Shown piece after piece: positions 1 through 6,984 of a DNA stretch of 9,750 nt. The stretch is from Pseudomonadales bacterium (GTDB lineage Bacteria; Pseudomonadota; Gammaproteobacteria; Pseudomonadales; Azotimanducaceae). The stretch is taken from the NCBI GenBank assembly GCA_007128525.1, contig SKXG01000137.1:1-9750 (forward strand), given 5' to 3'. The notes under the pieces were generated by a model that did no database searches, was not told the DNA's origin, and worked only from the letters and a program-made list of their open reading frames with translations. The number at the start of each line of letters is the position of its first letter. Positions within the stretch are counted from its first letter, which is position 1. The position numbers and the translations under genes are program-made.

Positions 1-2
1 GC

Positions 3-671
3 CATGAGCTGCGGACGCCCCTGGCCACGATTGTTGGTTACAGCGAGATGTTGCAGGAAGCCGCTCAGGTCGAGAACCGCACTGAAGATGAAGCTGATCT
101 GCGTCGGATTCAGGGTGCCGGCGCTCATTTGCTCGGGCTGATCAATCAGGTCCTGGACCTGGCGAATGTGGAATCGGGTGATCTGGATGTTCACATCGGC
201 GAGGTCTATCTGGGTCGTATGCTCGCGGACTTGAGGGCTATCTGTGAACCACTCATCGCACAGCATGGGAATCAGCTGGAGATGCAGGGTGAGGCCTCAG
301 GGCCGGTGTATACGGATGAGATGAAGCTGCGTCAGATTCTGCTGAATCTGCTGTCCAATGCTGCCAAGTTCACGCGGCAGGGCACCGTCTCACTACACTA
401 CCGAGTCACATCAGACTGGCTCGAGATTGAGGTGCGGGATACGGGTATCGGCATCGCGCCCGAGGCGCAGTCTCGCATTTTTGAGGCGTTTACCCAGGCT
501 GACAGCCGCTTGACTCGTGCCTATGGTGGTACCGGGCTTGGACTGGCCATCTGTCGCGGCTTCTGTGAGCGCCTGGACGGACAGATCTCCGTCGACAGCG
601 CACCGGGTAAAGGGGCCACTTTCCGGGTCAGACTGCCCAACGAGCGTTCGGATGCGCGCCTGCTGGCTTGA
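3..671 (+). CDS. Sensor histidine kinase, C-terminal part (5' end outside window)
   Basis: This is the catalytic half of a two-component sensor kinase, which autophosphorylates on His and passes the phosphate to a response regulator. The open frame runs in from the left edge: the codons from position 3 read HELRTPLATIVGYSE, the H-box of a HisKA dimerisation domain, so the phosphoacceptor His is the first complete codon seen (3-5). A start at the ATG at 48 would cut off this box, so the gene is partial, not short. A HATPase_c domain follows, with an N-box (LRQILLNLLSNAAKFT, about 328-375), the G1 motif DTGIGI (438-455), an F-box (IFEAFTQAD) and the G2 motif GGTGLGL (525-545). The protein ends soon after the ATPase domain, with no fused receiver. 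The sensor region is not visible, so the signal is unknown. The receiver gene at 806 is the likely partner. Confidence 0.95.
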   Translation, partial: HELRTPLATIVGYSEMLQEAAQVENRTEDEADLRRIQGAGAHLLGLINQVLDLANVESGDLDVHIGEVYLGRMLADLRAICEPLIAQHGNQLEMQGEASGPVYTDEMKLRQILLNLLSNAAKFTRQGTVSLHYRVTSDWLEIEVRDTGIGIAPEAQSRIFEAFTQADSRLTRAYGGTGLGLAICRGFCERLDGQISVDSAPGKGATFRVRLPNERSDARLLA

Positions 672-805
672 CGCGAACTTACTTTTTGCTGCATTAGCAG
701 TCACACTTGCTTGTCGAATCTGTAGTATGGTGCGCGTCGAACAGAGGCACAATGACGCCATAGCTGACTCTAACGCCACACCCAAACCCTGGTACCCGAA
801 GCTGT
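672..805 (+). other. Intergenic gap between kinase and receiver genes
   Basis: The 134 bp hold no coding sequence I can support. A weak 4-bp hairpin (ctgc/gcag, 689-700) is too small to call a terminator. A TAGTAT at 723-728 resembles a -10 box, but no -35 box sits at a proper distance. Whether the receiver gene has its own promoter cannot be decided here. Confidence 0.4.
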
Positions 806-1189
806 ATGCCGCATCATATTTTGCTTGTTGAAGATAACGAGCTGAACCTCGACATGCTCACCCGACGCCTGGAGAGGCTGGGATTTCAGATTTCACACGC
901 TGTAAACGGGCGCGAAGCAGTGGATCAGGCGCGCGCGCTGCGCCCAGATCTGATTCTGATGGACATCAATATTCCGGTGATGGATGGCTACGATGCGACG
1001 GTAGAGATTCGGCAGACGCCGGCTACAGCGGATATCCCCATCATCGCGCTGACCGCCCATGCCCTGCCGGAAGATGAGAGTCGCGCCCGCGCCGTGGGCA
1101 TGAACGACTTCGCAACCAAACCAATCGACTTTCAGGGTCTGATCGACAAGATCAACGCCTGGCTGATAGGTGCCGGACCCGAGCGCTGA
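806..1189 (+). CDS. Single-domain response regulator (CheY/DivK-type receiver)
   Basis: This 127-residue protein is a complete REC domain with no output domain. It would accept phosphate from a kinase and act by protein contact or as a phosphorelay shuttle. Visible residues are the acidic pair E9/D10 (LLVEDNELN), the phosphoacceptor D53 (LILMDINIPVMDG), the switch Thr T83 (IIALTAHA) and K105 (ATKPID). The sequence resembles the DivK group and the receiver modules of hybrid kinases, so it may be a detached hybrid-kinase receiver. It lies 134 bp after the histidine kinase on the same strand, which suggests a functional pair. No strong Shine-Dalgarno site precedes the ATG (upstream reads ggtacccgaagctgt), but the start fits the family's N-terminus exactly. 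The target is unknown. Confidence 0.93.
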   Translation: MPHHILLVEDNELNLDMLTRRLERLGFQISHAVNGREAVDQARALRPDLILMDINIPVMDGYDATVEIRQTPATADIPIIALTAHALPEDESRARAVGMNDFATKPIDFQGLIDKINAWLIGAGPER

Positions 1190-1199
1190 ACCGGCGCTC
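1181..1199. terminator. Small hairpin over two convergent stop codons
   Basis: GAGCGC (1181-1186) and GCGCTC (1194-1199) are perfect inverted repeats with a 7-nt loop. The hairpin spans the stop of the receiver gene (1187-1189) and reaches the stop of the convergent lipoprotein gene (1198-1200). There is no T-run on either side, so it is at best a weak bidirectional terminator. The short stem could also be chance in GC-rich DNA. Confidence 0.35.
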
Positions 1200-1653
1200 A
1201 GGGCAAAGCCAGCTCGCCACTGTGCCGAAACGGGATGCTCGGCGGAATACGCCGGTCCAGGTGCAGTCGACCCTGAATCTGGTAGGGTATCGGGCCGCCG
1301 CGCTGCAAGGCAGGGAGCTGCTGTAGCAGGTCGAGCACACTGGTGCTGACCGTCACGCTGGTCTGGGCCTCGCCAAGTGCTGGCAGCCGGATCGCCTGAC
1401 TACTGACCCCTGAAGCCAGTCGTCGGCCATTGACCATCAAGTCAAAATCCAGCCCCGAAATGGTCAGCGCCTGGTTGGCCTGATTGATCAGACGCAGATC
1501 GACTCGCACCCGCTGTTCCAGCAGTGTGCCTGGCATGGGCTCGAGCCCGGTCAGGCGAACCTCAGGTGGCGTCAGGCTGACGCAGCCCACCAATACCAGA
1601 ACGCCAAGCATCAGTGTACAAAGGCGATGCAGCTTGTGGTTGTCCTGGCGCAT
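1198..1653 (-). CDS. LEA14/WHy-type (LEA_2) lipoprotein
   Basis: This is a 151-residue predicted lipoprotein. Residues 1-24 form a lipoprotein signal: basic N-terminus, hydrophobic stretch LMLGVLVLVGC, lipobox ending at Cys24. Residue +2 is Val, not Asp, which favours the outer membrane. The rest fits the LEA type 2 / WHy fold, a beta-sandwich family: PPEVRLTGLEPMPGTLLEQ, then VRVDLRLINQANQALTISGLDFDLMVNGRRLASG, followed by a late strand IPYQIQGRLHLD. The family is linked to stress or desiccation in plants; its bacterial role is poorly known. GGAG at 1661-1664 lies 7 nt before the ATG. The gene begins 30 bp after the patatin gene's stop on the same strand, so the two are probably cotranscribed. 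A direct role in patatin secretion or barrel assembly is speculation. Confidence 0.85.
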   Translation of the reverse strand: MRQDNHKLHRLCTLMLGVLVLVGCVSLTPPEVRLTGLEPMPGTLLEQRVRVDLRLINQANQALTISGLDFDLMVNGRRLASGVSSQAIRLPALGEAQTSVTVSTSVLDLLQQLPALQRGGPIPYQIQGRLHLDRRIPPSIPFRHSGELALP

Positions 1654-1683
1654 GCGGTGTCTCCGGTAGTCAATATTGCTGGG

Positions 1684-4011
1684 TCAGTAGCGTCGGCCGA
1701 GGTCAATAAAGAACTGGCCACGTCCGGTACTGGCCTGCGCGTATCCGAACACAAAGGGCCCGATCGGCGAGCGGTAGCCGAAGTACAGGGCGGCACTGCT
1801 GATGCCGTCATCGAAGCTGATGTCGCTGCGTGACTGCCATACATTACCGTATTCCAGGCTCAGGCCCAGAAACCCTGGCAGCAGGCTGGACTCGAACATG
1901 CGCCGCCGCAAGTCTACACCGATAATGGCCAGGTGCTGGCCGGAAAGTTCGTTGCGCCGCAAACCGGACAGGTTGTTGAAGCCCCCGGCCAAATACTGCG
2001 CGTGCACGGGTGCATCGCTGCCTGGTGTGGCGGCAATGCGAACACTGGTTGTAATCACGTTGCGGCCACGAGACCTGGAGTTGAGGTAGTCGAGTTCAAT
2101 CTGATCGAAGCCGTCGTCACTGCCCAGACTTGCGCGCGCCCCACGCCAGTGCAGTTCAAGTGCCGAGCCACGCGCGGGCAGATACCGATCATCCAGGGTG
2201 TCACGCCGAACGTTGAAGAACAGTTCACTGCCCGTAAAGCGGTATCCGTCCATGAAGTCGACACCGCTGCCGACGCTGAGTCGGCCATGGTAATACTCAT
2301 AGCCGGCCTGCATGGCCAGAATCGAGCTGAACTCATGCCCTAAGGCCAGGGATGCGCCCGTTCGGGCATCACGCAGCCGGCCAAGTTGCGTACCATCGTC
2401 ATAGACATCAATGCTGCGACGAAATCCGTAGGCGCGTGGCAGTGCGAAGTAGCGCTGCTGAGTATCCAGCGGCTTATACAGCTCTGTCGTCAGCGAGGTG
2501 TTCTCACCGGATTCACCGACAACGCGCCACTCGGTGCCGAGCGAATCAACATTGGTACGCAGGTATCCGACGCGCAACGCGAATCGGTTTTCGCTCCCGT
2601 TACCGTACAGTGAGGCGCCATATTCGATCAGGTTGGGCGTCCGGATGTCCGGCAGGGCATCCACACGCAAACCGGTTTCGCCATCACGCGTGATCAGGTC
2701 GTAACGCACCTGTTTGAAGTAACCAGAAGAGTGGATATAACCAATCGCCTCGCCCAGTTCGTCCAGATCGATGGGGTTGCCAAGTTTGACTGGCAGCTTG
2801 TGCAGAATGACGGCATCGTCATAATCCGTTTCGTTGTGCAGCTCGACAAAGGCAATCGGGTCATTCACTTTGCTTTGCACCCGGCCAGCCTTGGCGCTCT
2901 GGTATGCGGCGTAGTCTTCGTACGAGAGGCTAAGCTGCGCAAGCCGTTCGGACTGCTCGCTGGCTGCCTCACGCCCCAATGGTATGGACCCCGGAGATTC
3001 GGCAAAGCCGGTGGAGCTGTATTCATCGCCAAGCGCGGGCTGAATCAGAATGTCCTGTTCACGGAGCAGCTTGATCTGCTCCTGAGTATTGCCGTACACC
3101 AGCAGGCGGCTCATTTGCTCGCTGATGTTGGTCAGGTCGAAGATTTCGGCCTTGTCTCTTAGCGGCGCGGCAACGTCAACGGCAATAATGATGTCCGCGC
3201 CAAGCGCCAGGGCCACATCAACCGGCAGGTTGCGGGTAATGCCACCGTCGACCAGCAGCTGACCATTGTACTCGACCGGTGAAAAGACCCCCGGCAGCGA
3301 CATGCTCGCCCGCATGGCCCTGGCCAGGTTTCCGCCTTTGATGACAGTTGCTTCGCCACTGGCCAGGTCGGATGCGACGGCGCGGAAAGGTACGGGCAGG
3401 TCATCGAAATCATTGTTGCCGGAGCGGCGGATGGCGATCGCCTGCAGGAACAGCTCGGCATTCTGGCCGGCCAGCATGCCGTCAGCGAGTATGGGACCTT
3501 CCCGATTGAAGCCGATTTTGGGGCCGGGCAGACCGAGTTCATCATCGCGCTTGCGCCGGAATGAGCGGTTTTCACGGGCAGTACGATCGCTGAAGACGTC
3601 ATTCCAACGGATGCCTTCGACCAGCTCGACCAGCTCCAGCGCGGTCATTCCAGTGGCGTAAAATCCTCCGACCAGCGCGCCCATACTGGTCCCTACGACC
3701 AGGTCTACCGGCACCCGGAGTTCTTCCAGTACCTCCAGAACACCAATGTGGGCAATGCCACGCGCGCCACCACCACTGAGGACCAAGCCGATGCGGGGCC
3801 GGTCTTGCGGCGGGTCCGGTGCTTGTGATGGTGCTGTCTCCGTTGCCAGCCCGCGCTCCGTGTTCTGGTCGCTGGCTTGCACCTGTCCTATCAGCAGGAC
3901 GCCGCCAGCCAGCCAGAGCAGGGCCGGTAGCAGGGGGCGCAGGCAGATGGAACGGGCGTTGACGTAACGGGAAGACAGCATTCTGACCAGGGCGACTTGG
4001 GGCGCAGGCAT
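1684..4011 (-). CDS. plpD: Patatin-like phospholipase with POTRA and outer-membrane beta-barrel (PlpD-like, type Vd autotransporter)
   Basis: This is a 775-residue putative secreted lipase or phospholipase A that carries its own outer-membrane pore. A signal peptide covers about residues 1-46 (hydrophobic [16 protein letters not shown], likely cut after VQA). The patatin domain (about 72-330) has the oxyanion-hole glycines GGGARG (80-85), the nucleophile elbow GTSMG with Ser109, and the dyad Asp255 in DGG, so it looks active. One POTRA-like domain follows at about 386-453 ([19 protein letters not shown]), then a strand-rich BamA/Omp85-type barrel to the end, which closes with an aromatic residue (LGRRY). 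The domain order and length match PlpD of Pseudomonas aeruginosa. The start at 4011 has only a weak SD (gtgaag); Met11 (3981) would still leave a good signal peptide. The gene diverges from the symporter gene and precedes the lipoprotein gene. The symbol is by analogy. Confidence 0.92.
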   Translation of the reverse strand: MPAPQVALVRMLSSRYVNARSICLRPLLPALLWLAGGVLLIGQVQASDQNTERGLATETAPSQAPDPPQDRPRIGLVLSGGGARGIAHIGVLEVLEELRVPVDLVVGTSMGALVGGFYATGMTALELVELVEGIRWNDVFSDRTARENRSFRRKRDDELGLPGPKIGFNREGPILADGMLAGQNAELFLQAIAIRRSGNNDFDDLPVPFRAVASDLASGEATVIKGGNLARAMRASMSLPGVFSPVEYNGQLLVDGGITRNLPVDVALALGADIIIAVDVAAPLRDKAEIFDLTNISEQMSRLLVYGNTQEQIKLLREQDILIQPALGDEYSSTGFAESPGSIPLGREAASEQSERLAQLSLSYEDYAAYQSAKAGRVQSKVNDPIAFVELHNETDYDDAVILHKLPVKLGNPIDLDELGEAIGYIHSSGYFKQVRYDLITRDGETGLRVDALPDIRTPNLIEYGASLYGNGSENRFALRVGYLRTNVDSLGTEWRVVGESGENTSLTTELYKPLDTQQRYFALPRAYGFRRSIDVYDDGTQLGRLRDARTGASLALGHEFSSILAMQAGYEYYHGRLSVGSGVDFMDGYRFTGSELFFNVRRDTLDDRYLPARGSALELHWRGARASLGSDDGFDQIELDYLNSRSRGRNVITTSVRIAATPGSDAPVHAQYLAGGFNNLSGLRRNELSGQHLAIIGVDLRRRMFESSLLPGFLGLSLEYGNVWQSRSDISFDDGISSAALYFGYRSPIGPFVFGYAQASTGRGQFFIDLGRRY

Positions 4012-4113
4012 GAAAACTTCACAGTACTTCTGACTGGGGACAAGATACTGAAGTCTGGTGTCTGTGTCGCGATGGCTCTGCTAGTCTTGGCAGCTTTGAT
4101 CAGGGGGCTGCCC
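4012..4113. promoter_or_regulatory. Divergent intergenic region, patatin / symporter
   Basis: If the symporter starts at 4114, these 102 bp must hold the promoters of both divergent genes. A TTCACA at 4018-4023 is one base from a -35 box and GATACT at 4044-4049 resembles a -10 box, but the 20-bp spacing is too long for a confident sigma70 call. AGGGGG at 4102-4107 is the symporter's ribosome binding site. I see no clear operator palindrome. Confidence 0.4.
4102..4107 (+). promoter_or_regulatory. Ribosome binding site that decides the symporter start
   Basis: AGGGGG about 6 nt before the ATG at 4114. Neither the TTG at 3997 nor the ATG at 4072 has a comparable site, so this favours the shorter symporter. 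Confidence 0.7.
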
Positions 4114-5484
4114 ATGGAAGCGCTGGCTGCAGAGCTATTCGCCTGGCTTGATGCCGTCTCGGGATTCATCTGGGGTCCGTATTTGCTGATCCCGCTGCTG
4201 CTGGGTACCGGGGTCTTTCTGACTGTCCGGTTGCGCGGTTTGCAGTTCCGTCGCCTTGGGGCGGGCCTGTATACGGCCTTCATCACCCGGCGTGAGGGCA
4301 CAGGCGAGGGCGACATCTCGCACTTTCAGGCCCTGATGACAGCACTGGCTGCAACTGTAGGTACGGGCAACATTGTCGGTGTGGCCACCGCCATTGCGCT
4401 GGGCGGCCCCGGTGCGCTGTTCTGGATGTGGGTTACAGGTCTGGTTGGCATGGCCACCAAGTACTGCGAAGCCCTGCTGGCCGTGAAGTACCGGGTGGTC
4501 AACAGCCGTGGCGAGCAGGCGGGTGGGCCGATGTACTACTTGTCGCGGGCGTTGCCCTGGCCGGAACTGGGCCGGTTGCTGGGCTGGATGTTCGCCTTCT
4601 TCACGGCCATTGCCGCGTTTGGCATCGGGAACATGGTGCAGTCTCACGCGGTTGCCGATGCCATGCAGGGTGCTTTCGACGTGCCAACCTGGGTCACCGG
4701 TGCCGTCATCGCCGTGTTGCTGGCGCTGGTTACCCTGGGCGGGATACGCAGCATTGGTCGTGTCACCGGCGTGCTGGTGCCGTTCATGATTCTGCTCTAT
4801 ATCCTTGGCGCATCTGTGGTGCTGATCGCCCACTTCGACCAGATTCCAGCGGCCTTCGCCATGGTATTCAGCGATGCCTTTACCGGCACCGCGGCAACCG
4901 GAGGTTTCATTGGTGCTGGCCTGGCACAGGCGATTCGATTTGGTGTGGCGCGCGGTATCTTCAGCAACGAGTCCGGCCTGGGCAGCGCCGGGATCGCCGC
5001 TGCGGCTGCAAAAACCGAGGAGCCTGGACGCCAGGCGCTGGTGTCGATGACGCAGACGTTTATCGACACCCTGGTTGTTTGCACCTTCACCGGCATTGCC
5101 ATCATCTGTACCGGTGTCTGGAGCAGCGGTGCCAATGGTGTGGCACTGACCCAGATGGCGATGAATGCCGGCTTGCCCGGTGATCTGGGGGGCATGCTGG
5201 TCGCGGTGTCGCTGGCCTTCTTCGCATTCTCGACGCTGCTGGGCTGGTGCTTTTACGGCGAGCGGGCGGTGGAGTACCTGTTTGGCGAAAGCGCGATTCG
5301 GCTCTACCGGCTGTTGTTCGTGGTTGCGGCATTCTATGGCGCCATCCGCACCCTGGAATTCGTCTGGACCTTTGCCGACGTCATGAACGGCCTGATGGCC
5401 ATTCCCAATCTGATCGGCCTGTGGTTGCTCAGTGCGGTAGCGGTCCGTGAGACCAATGCCTTTCTGTCGCGGCATCGCCGCTGA
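4114..5484 (+). CDS. Sodium:alanine/glycine symporter, AGCS family
   Basis: This inner-membrane secondary transporter takes up small neutral amino acids (alanine, glycine) with Na+. The family signature is clear: [16 protein letters not shown], preceded by [18 protein letters not shown] and followed by [12 protein letters not shown] and the [19 protein letters not shown] stretch. About ten or eleven hydrophobic segments are visible. The open frame could begin at a TTG at 3997, but that would overlap the start of the divergent patatin gene by 15 bp and add 39 residues. The ATG at 4114 ([13 protein letters not shown]) gives a family-like N-terminus and has AGGGGG at 4102-4107, about 6 nt upstream, so I chose it (456 residues). 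ATG 4072 is a weaker alternative. The exact substrate cannot be read from sequence. The Usp gene lies 97 bp downstream. Confidence 0.92.
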   Translation: MEALAAELFAWLDAVSGFIWGPYLLIPLLLGTGVFLTVRLRGLQFRRLGAGLYTAFITRREGTGEGDISHFQALMTALAATVGTGNIVGVATAIALGGPGALFWMWVTGLVGMATKYCEALLAVKYRVVNSRGEQAGGPMYYLSRALPWPELGRLLGWMFAFFTAIAAFGIGNMVQSHAVADAMQGAFDVPTWVTGAVIAVLLALVTLGGIRSIGRVTGVLVPFMILLYILGASVVLIAHFDQIPAAFAMVFSDAFTGTAATGGFIGAGLAQAIRFGVARGIFSNESGLGSAGIAAAAAKTEEPGRQALVSMTQTFIDTLVVCTFTGIAIICTGVWSSGANGVALTQMAMNAGLPGDLGGMLVAVSLAFFAFSTLLGWCFYGERAVEYLFGESAIRLYRLLFVVAAFYGAIRTLEFVWTFADVMNGLMAIPNLIGLWLLSAVAVRETNAFLSRHRR

Positions 5485-5581
5485 AAGCCCGGCCGGGTGG
5501 CCGCTAAGGGTTTCCCCGCTAGGCGACGCCGCCCGCAACAGTTAGAGTGTGCTCATCGGAAGTTGATAGCAGGAGTTTGTC

Positions 5582-6022
5582 ATGGCTTATAAGAAAATCC
5601 TTGCCGCGATCGATCTGACGGACGAGACCGAAGACGTGGTTGCACGGGTCAAGGCGGTTGCCGAACAGAACAAGGCCGAGGTCTCGCTGCTGACCGTGGT
5701 CCGGCCCATCAACCAGGTGTACGGCGGCTTTGATGTGGCGGCGCTGTCAACCGATGCGGCGCTGATCGAGCGCGATGTCGTCAAGCAGGCGGAAAAGCAC
5801 CTTGAAAAGTACGCGGAAAAGCTTGGCATCCCGGCGGAGCGCACGCATCTGGGTCATGGCACGCCTTCGCATGAGATCAAGCGGCGTGCCGAGGAGATGA
5901 AAGTCGACCTGATCATCATGGGGACACATGGCCGCAAGGGGCTGGGCCTGTTGCTGGGGTCGACGGCCAGCGGTGTACTACACGGCTCGCCCTGTGATGT
6001 GCTCACCGTACGCATCAAGTGA
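5582..6022 (+). CDS. Universal stress protein, UspA family
   Basis: This cytoplasmic protein of 146 residues is a single Usp domain of the Rossmann-like alpha/beta fold, usually dimeric and raised during starvation or stress. It begins with MAYKKILAAIDLTDET, the typical first strand and nucleotide-contacting Asp, and ends with VDLIIMGTHGRKGLGLLLGST and SPCDVLTVRIK. The loop is close to the ATP-binding motif G-x2-G-x9-G-(S/T), but the last spacer is 8 residues rather than 9, so ATP binding is not certain. A strong ribosome site AGGAG (5571-5575) lies 6 nt before the ATG. The 97-bp gap after the symporter holds a CCCGGCCGGG palindrome (5488-5497) but no loop or T-run, so readthrough from the symporter is possible. 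A strong terminator follows at 6059-6083. Confidence 0.95.
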   Translation: MAYKKILAAIDLTDETEDVVARVKAVAEQNKAEVSLLTVVRPINQVYGGFDVAALSTDAALIERDVVKQAEKHLEKYAEKLGIPAERTHLGHGTPSHEIKRRAEEMKVDLIIMGTHGRKGLGLLLGSTASGVLHGSPCDVLTVRIK

Positions 6023-6042
6023 TGAAACCCATCACTTGATGC
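6012..6042 (+). repeat. Perfect 13-bp inverted repeat over the usp stop codon
   Basis: The arms 6012-6024 (GCATCAAGTGATG) and 6030-6042 (CATCACTTGATGC) are exact reverse complements around a 5-nt loop (AAACC). The left arm contains the last two codons and the TGA of the usp gene. Each arm also holds a smaller ATCA-N2-TGAT symmetry. There is no T-run, so this is not a standard terminator; it could form a 3'-end mRNA structure or be a protein binding site. Confidence 0.7.
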
Positions 6043-6058
6043 CGTTAATGCGGTAAAC

Positions 6059-6083
6059 AAACGGGCCCGTCGGGCCCGTTTTT
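6059..6083. terminator. Bidirectional rho-independent terminator
   Basis: AAACGGGCCC (6059-6068) pairs with GGGCCCGTTT (6072-6081) across a 3-nt loop, followed on the plus strand by a T-run (TTTTT, 6079-6083). On the minus strand the same stem is followed by TTTGTTT. It lies between the ends of the convergent usp (6022) and Yip1 (6109) genes, so it probably ends both transcripts. Confidence 0.88.
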
Positions 6084-6108
6084 GTTGGCGTATTCCGGCT
6101 GGCCACAC

Positions 6109-6714
6109 TTAATAGGTGTAGACGGGCTCCAGTCCCATGTCCCAGAGAATGACGGTGGCGCCCATTGCCGCCACCAGTGACACCAGTGCTACCGCAACCA
6201 CCGCGCTGGCAAACAGGAAGCCGCGTTCGGGCTCAATGTTCATGACAATGGGCACACCCAAATAGAGCAGATACACGCAGTAGCAGGCAACCAGCACACC
6301 AATGCTCAGATCCAGCCACAGTGAGGGATAGAGCCCCAGAATGCCGCCGAGAAAGAATGGCGTGGCAGTGTAGGCGACGATCAGCACGCCTTTGCCAAAG
6401 CTGGAATCAGCGGCATAAGTGCTCGCCATCCAGTGGATCATATAGCTGATAAACAGGACGCCGATCACCATCGCCAGGTAGAACATGGCACAGATGTACA
6501 GTGCACTTTCCACCGTAAGGCGCTGGCGCTCCTCCTCCAGGCCGATCTGCCAGCCGACCTGAGTGGCGCCATAGAACCAGCTCAGCGCCGGTATCAGCGC
6601 CAGAATGAGTGTCAGTGTCAACCCGCGGCGTAGCGGATCACCCGGCGCCGCCGCCAGGGCCTGCCAGCCGGCAACGGGCTGGGTGAGAATCTTGAGTGTG
6701 TAAAACCCCGACAT
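6109..6714 (-). CDS. Yip1-family integral membrane protein
   Basis: This 201-residue inner-membrane protein has about five hydrophobic segments, for example LTLTLILALIPALSWFYG, FYLAMVIGVLFISYMIHW, LSIGVLVACYCVYLLYLG and FASAVVAVALVSLVAAMGA. The pattern YTATPFFLGGILGLYPSLWL and the later YCVYLLYLGVPIVMNIEPER fit bacterial Yip1-domain proteins, whose function is not settled. The ribosome site AAGGG (6722-6726) lies 7 nt before the ATG. The gene begins 45 bp after the ccoS stop on the same strand with no terminator between, so it is probably the last gene of the cco operon. A role in oxidase assembly would be a guess from position only. Confidence 0.82.
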   Translation of the reverse strand: MSGFYTLKILTQPVAGWQALAAAPGDPLRRGLTLTLILALIPALSWFYGATQVGWQIGLEEERQRLTVESALYICAMFYLAMVIGVLFISYMIHWMASTYAADSSFGKGVLIVAYTATPFFLGGILGLYPSLWLDLSIGVLVACYCVYLLYLGVPIVMNIEPERGFLFASAVVAVALVSLVAAMGATVILWDMGLEPVYTY

Positions 6715-6759
6715 GTCTGTACCCTTGTTGTTGATTCAGTTGGGCGACGCGTAGCTGGA

Positions 6760-6984
6760 TCAGGCCTTGTCGTCGTCCGTTTCCTTTTTCTCTTCTTGTT
6801 TTGTCTGTGTTGTCGATTGCGGCTCATCCTGCCGGTCAGGCAGGTCGGGCTCCCCGAACAGGGCGTCGTTTGCGCCTTTGTCGACATCCTCGTACTGGCC
6901 ATGATCAACCGCCCAGTTGAAAGCCAGAATGGCGATGCCCACCAGGATGACAGTCATCGGCACCATCAGAATCAGGATTTCCAT
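6760..6984 (-). CDS. ccoS: Cbb3-type cytochrome oxidase assembly protein CcoS
   Basis: CcoS is a small single-span membrane protein needed to put cofactors into cytochrome cbb3 oxidase. This 74-residue product starts MEILILMVPMTVILVGIAILAFNWAVDHGQYEDVD, with one membrane helix (about 3-25) and the family's W-x-V-x-x-GQ(Y/F)-(D/E)D-(L/V)D region just after it. FGEPDLPDR follows where family members have a short acidic end. The tail after about residue 45 is highly charged (KQEEKKETDDDKA) and longer than in the shortest family members. AGGAG (6992-6996) lies 7 nt before the ATG inside the end of ccoI, and the two genes overlap by 13 nt, so translation is likely coupled. Confidence 0.93.
   Translation of the reverse strand: MEILILMVPMTVILVGIAILAFNWAVDHGQYEDVDKGANDALFGEPDLPDRQDEPQSTTQTKQEEKKETDDDKA

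Noticed and set aside
707..728. TTGCTT ... TAGTAT as a sigma70 promoter for the receiver gene
   Set aside because: The boxes are only 10 bp apart, too close for a normal promoter.
517..831. A 104-codon plus-strand frame bridging the kinase and receiver genes
   Set aside because: It overlaps the G2 box of the kinase in another frame and runs past the receiver start; no SD and no family resemblance.
5488..5497. CCCGGCCGGG palindrome after the symporter, as a terminator
   Set aside because: There is no loop for an RNA stem of useful length and no T-run.
4135..5538. A 467-codon open frame on the minus strand
   Set aside because: It lies fully antisense to the AGCS symporter, has a His/Gln/Arg-rich low-quality composition and no recognisable domain; it is a shadow of GC-rich coding DNA.
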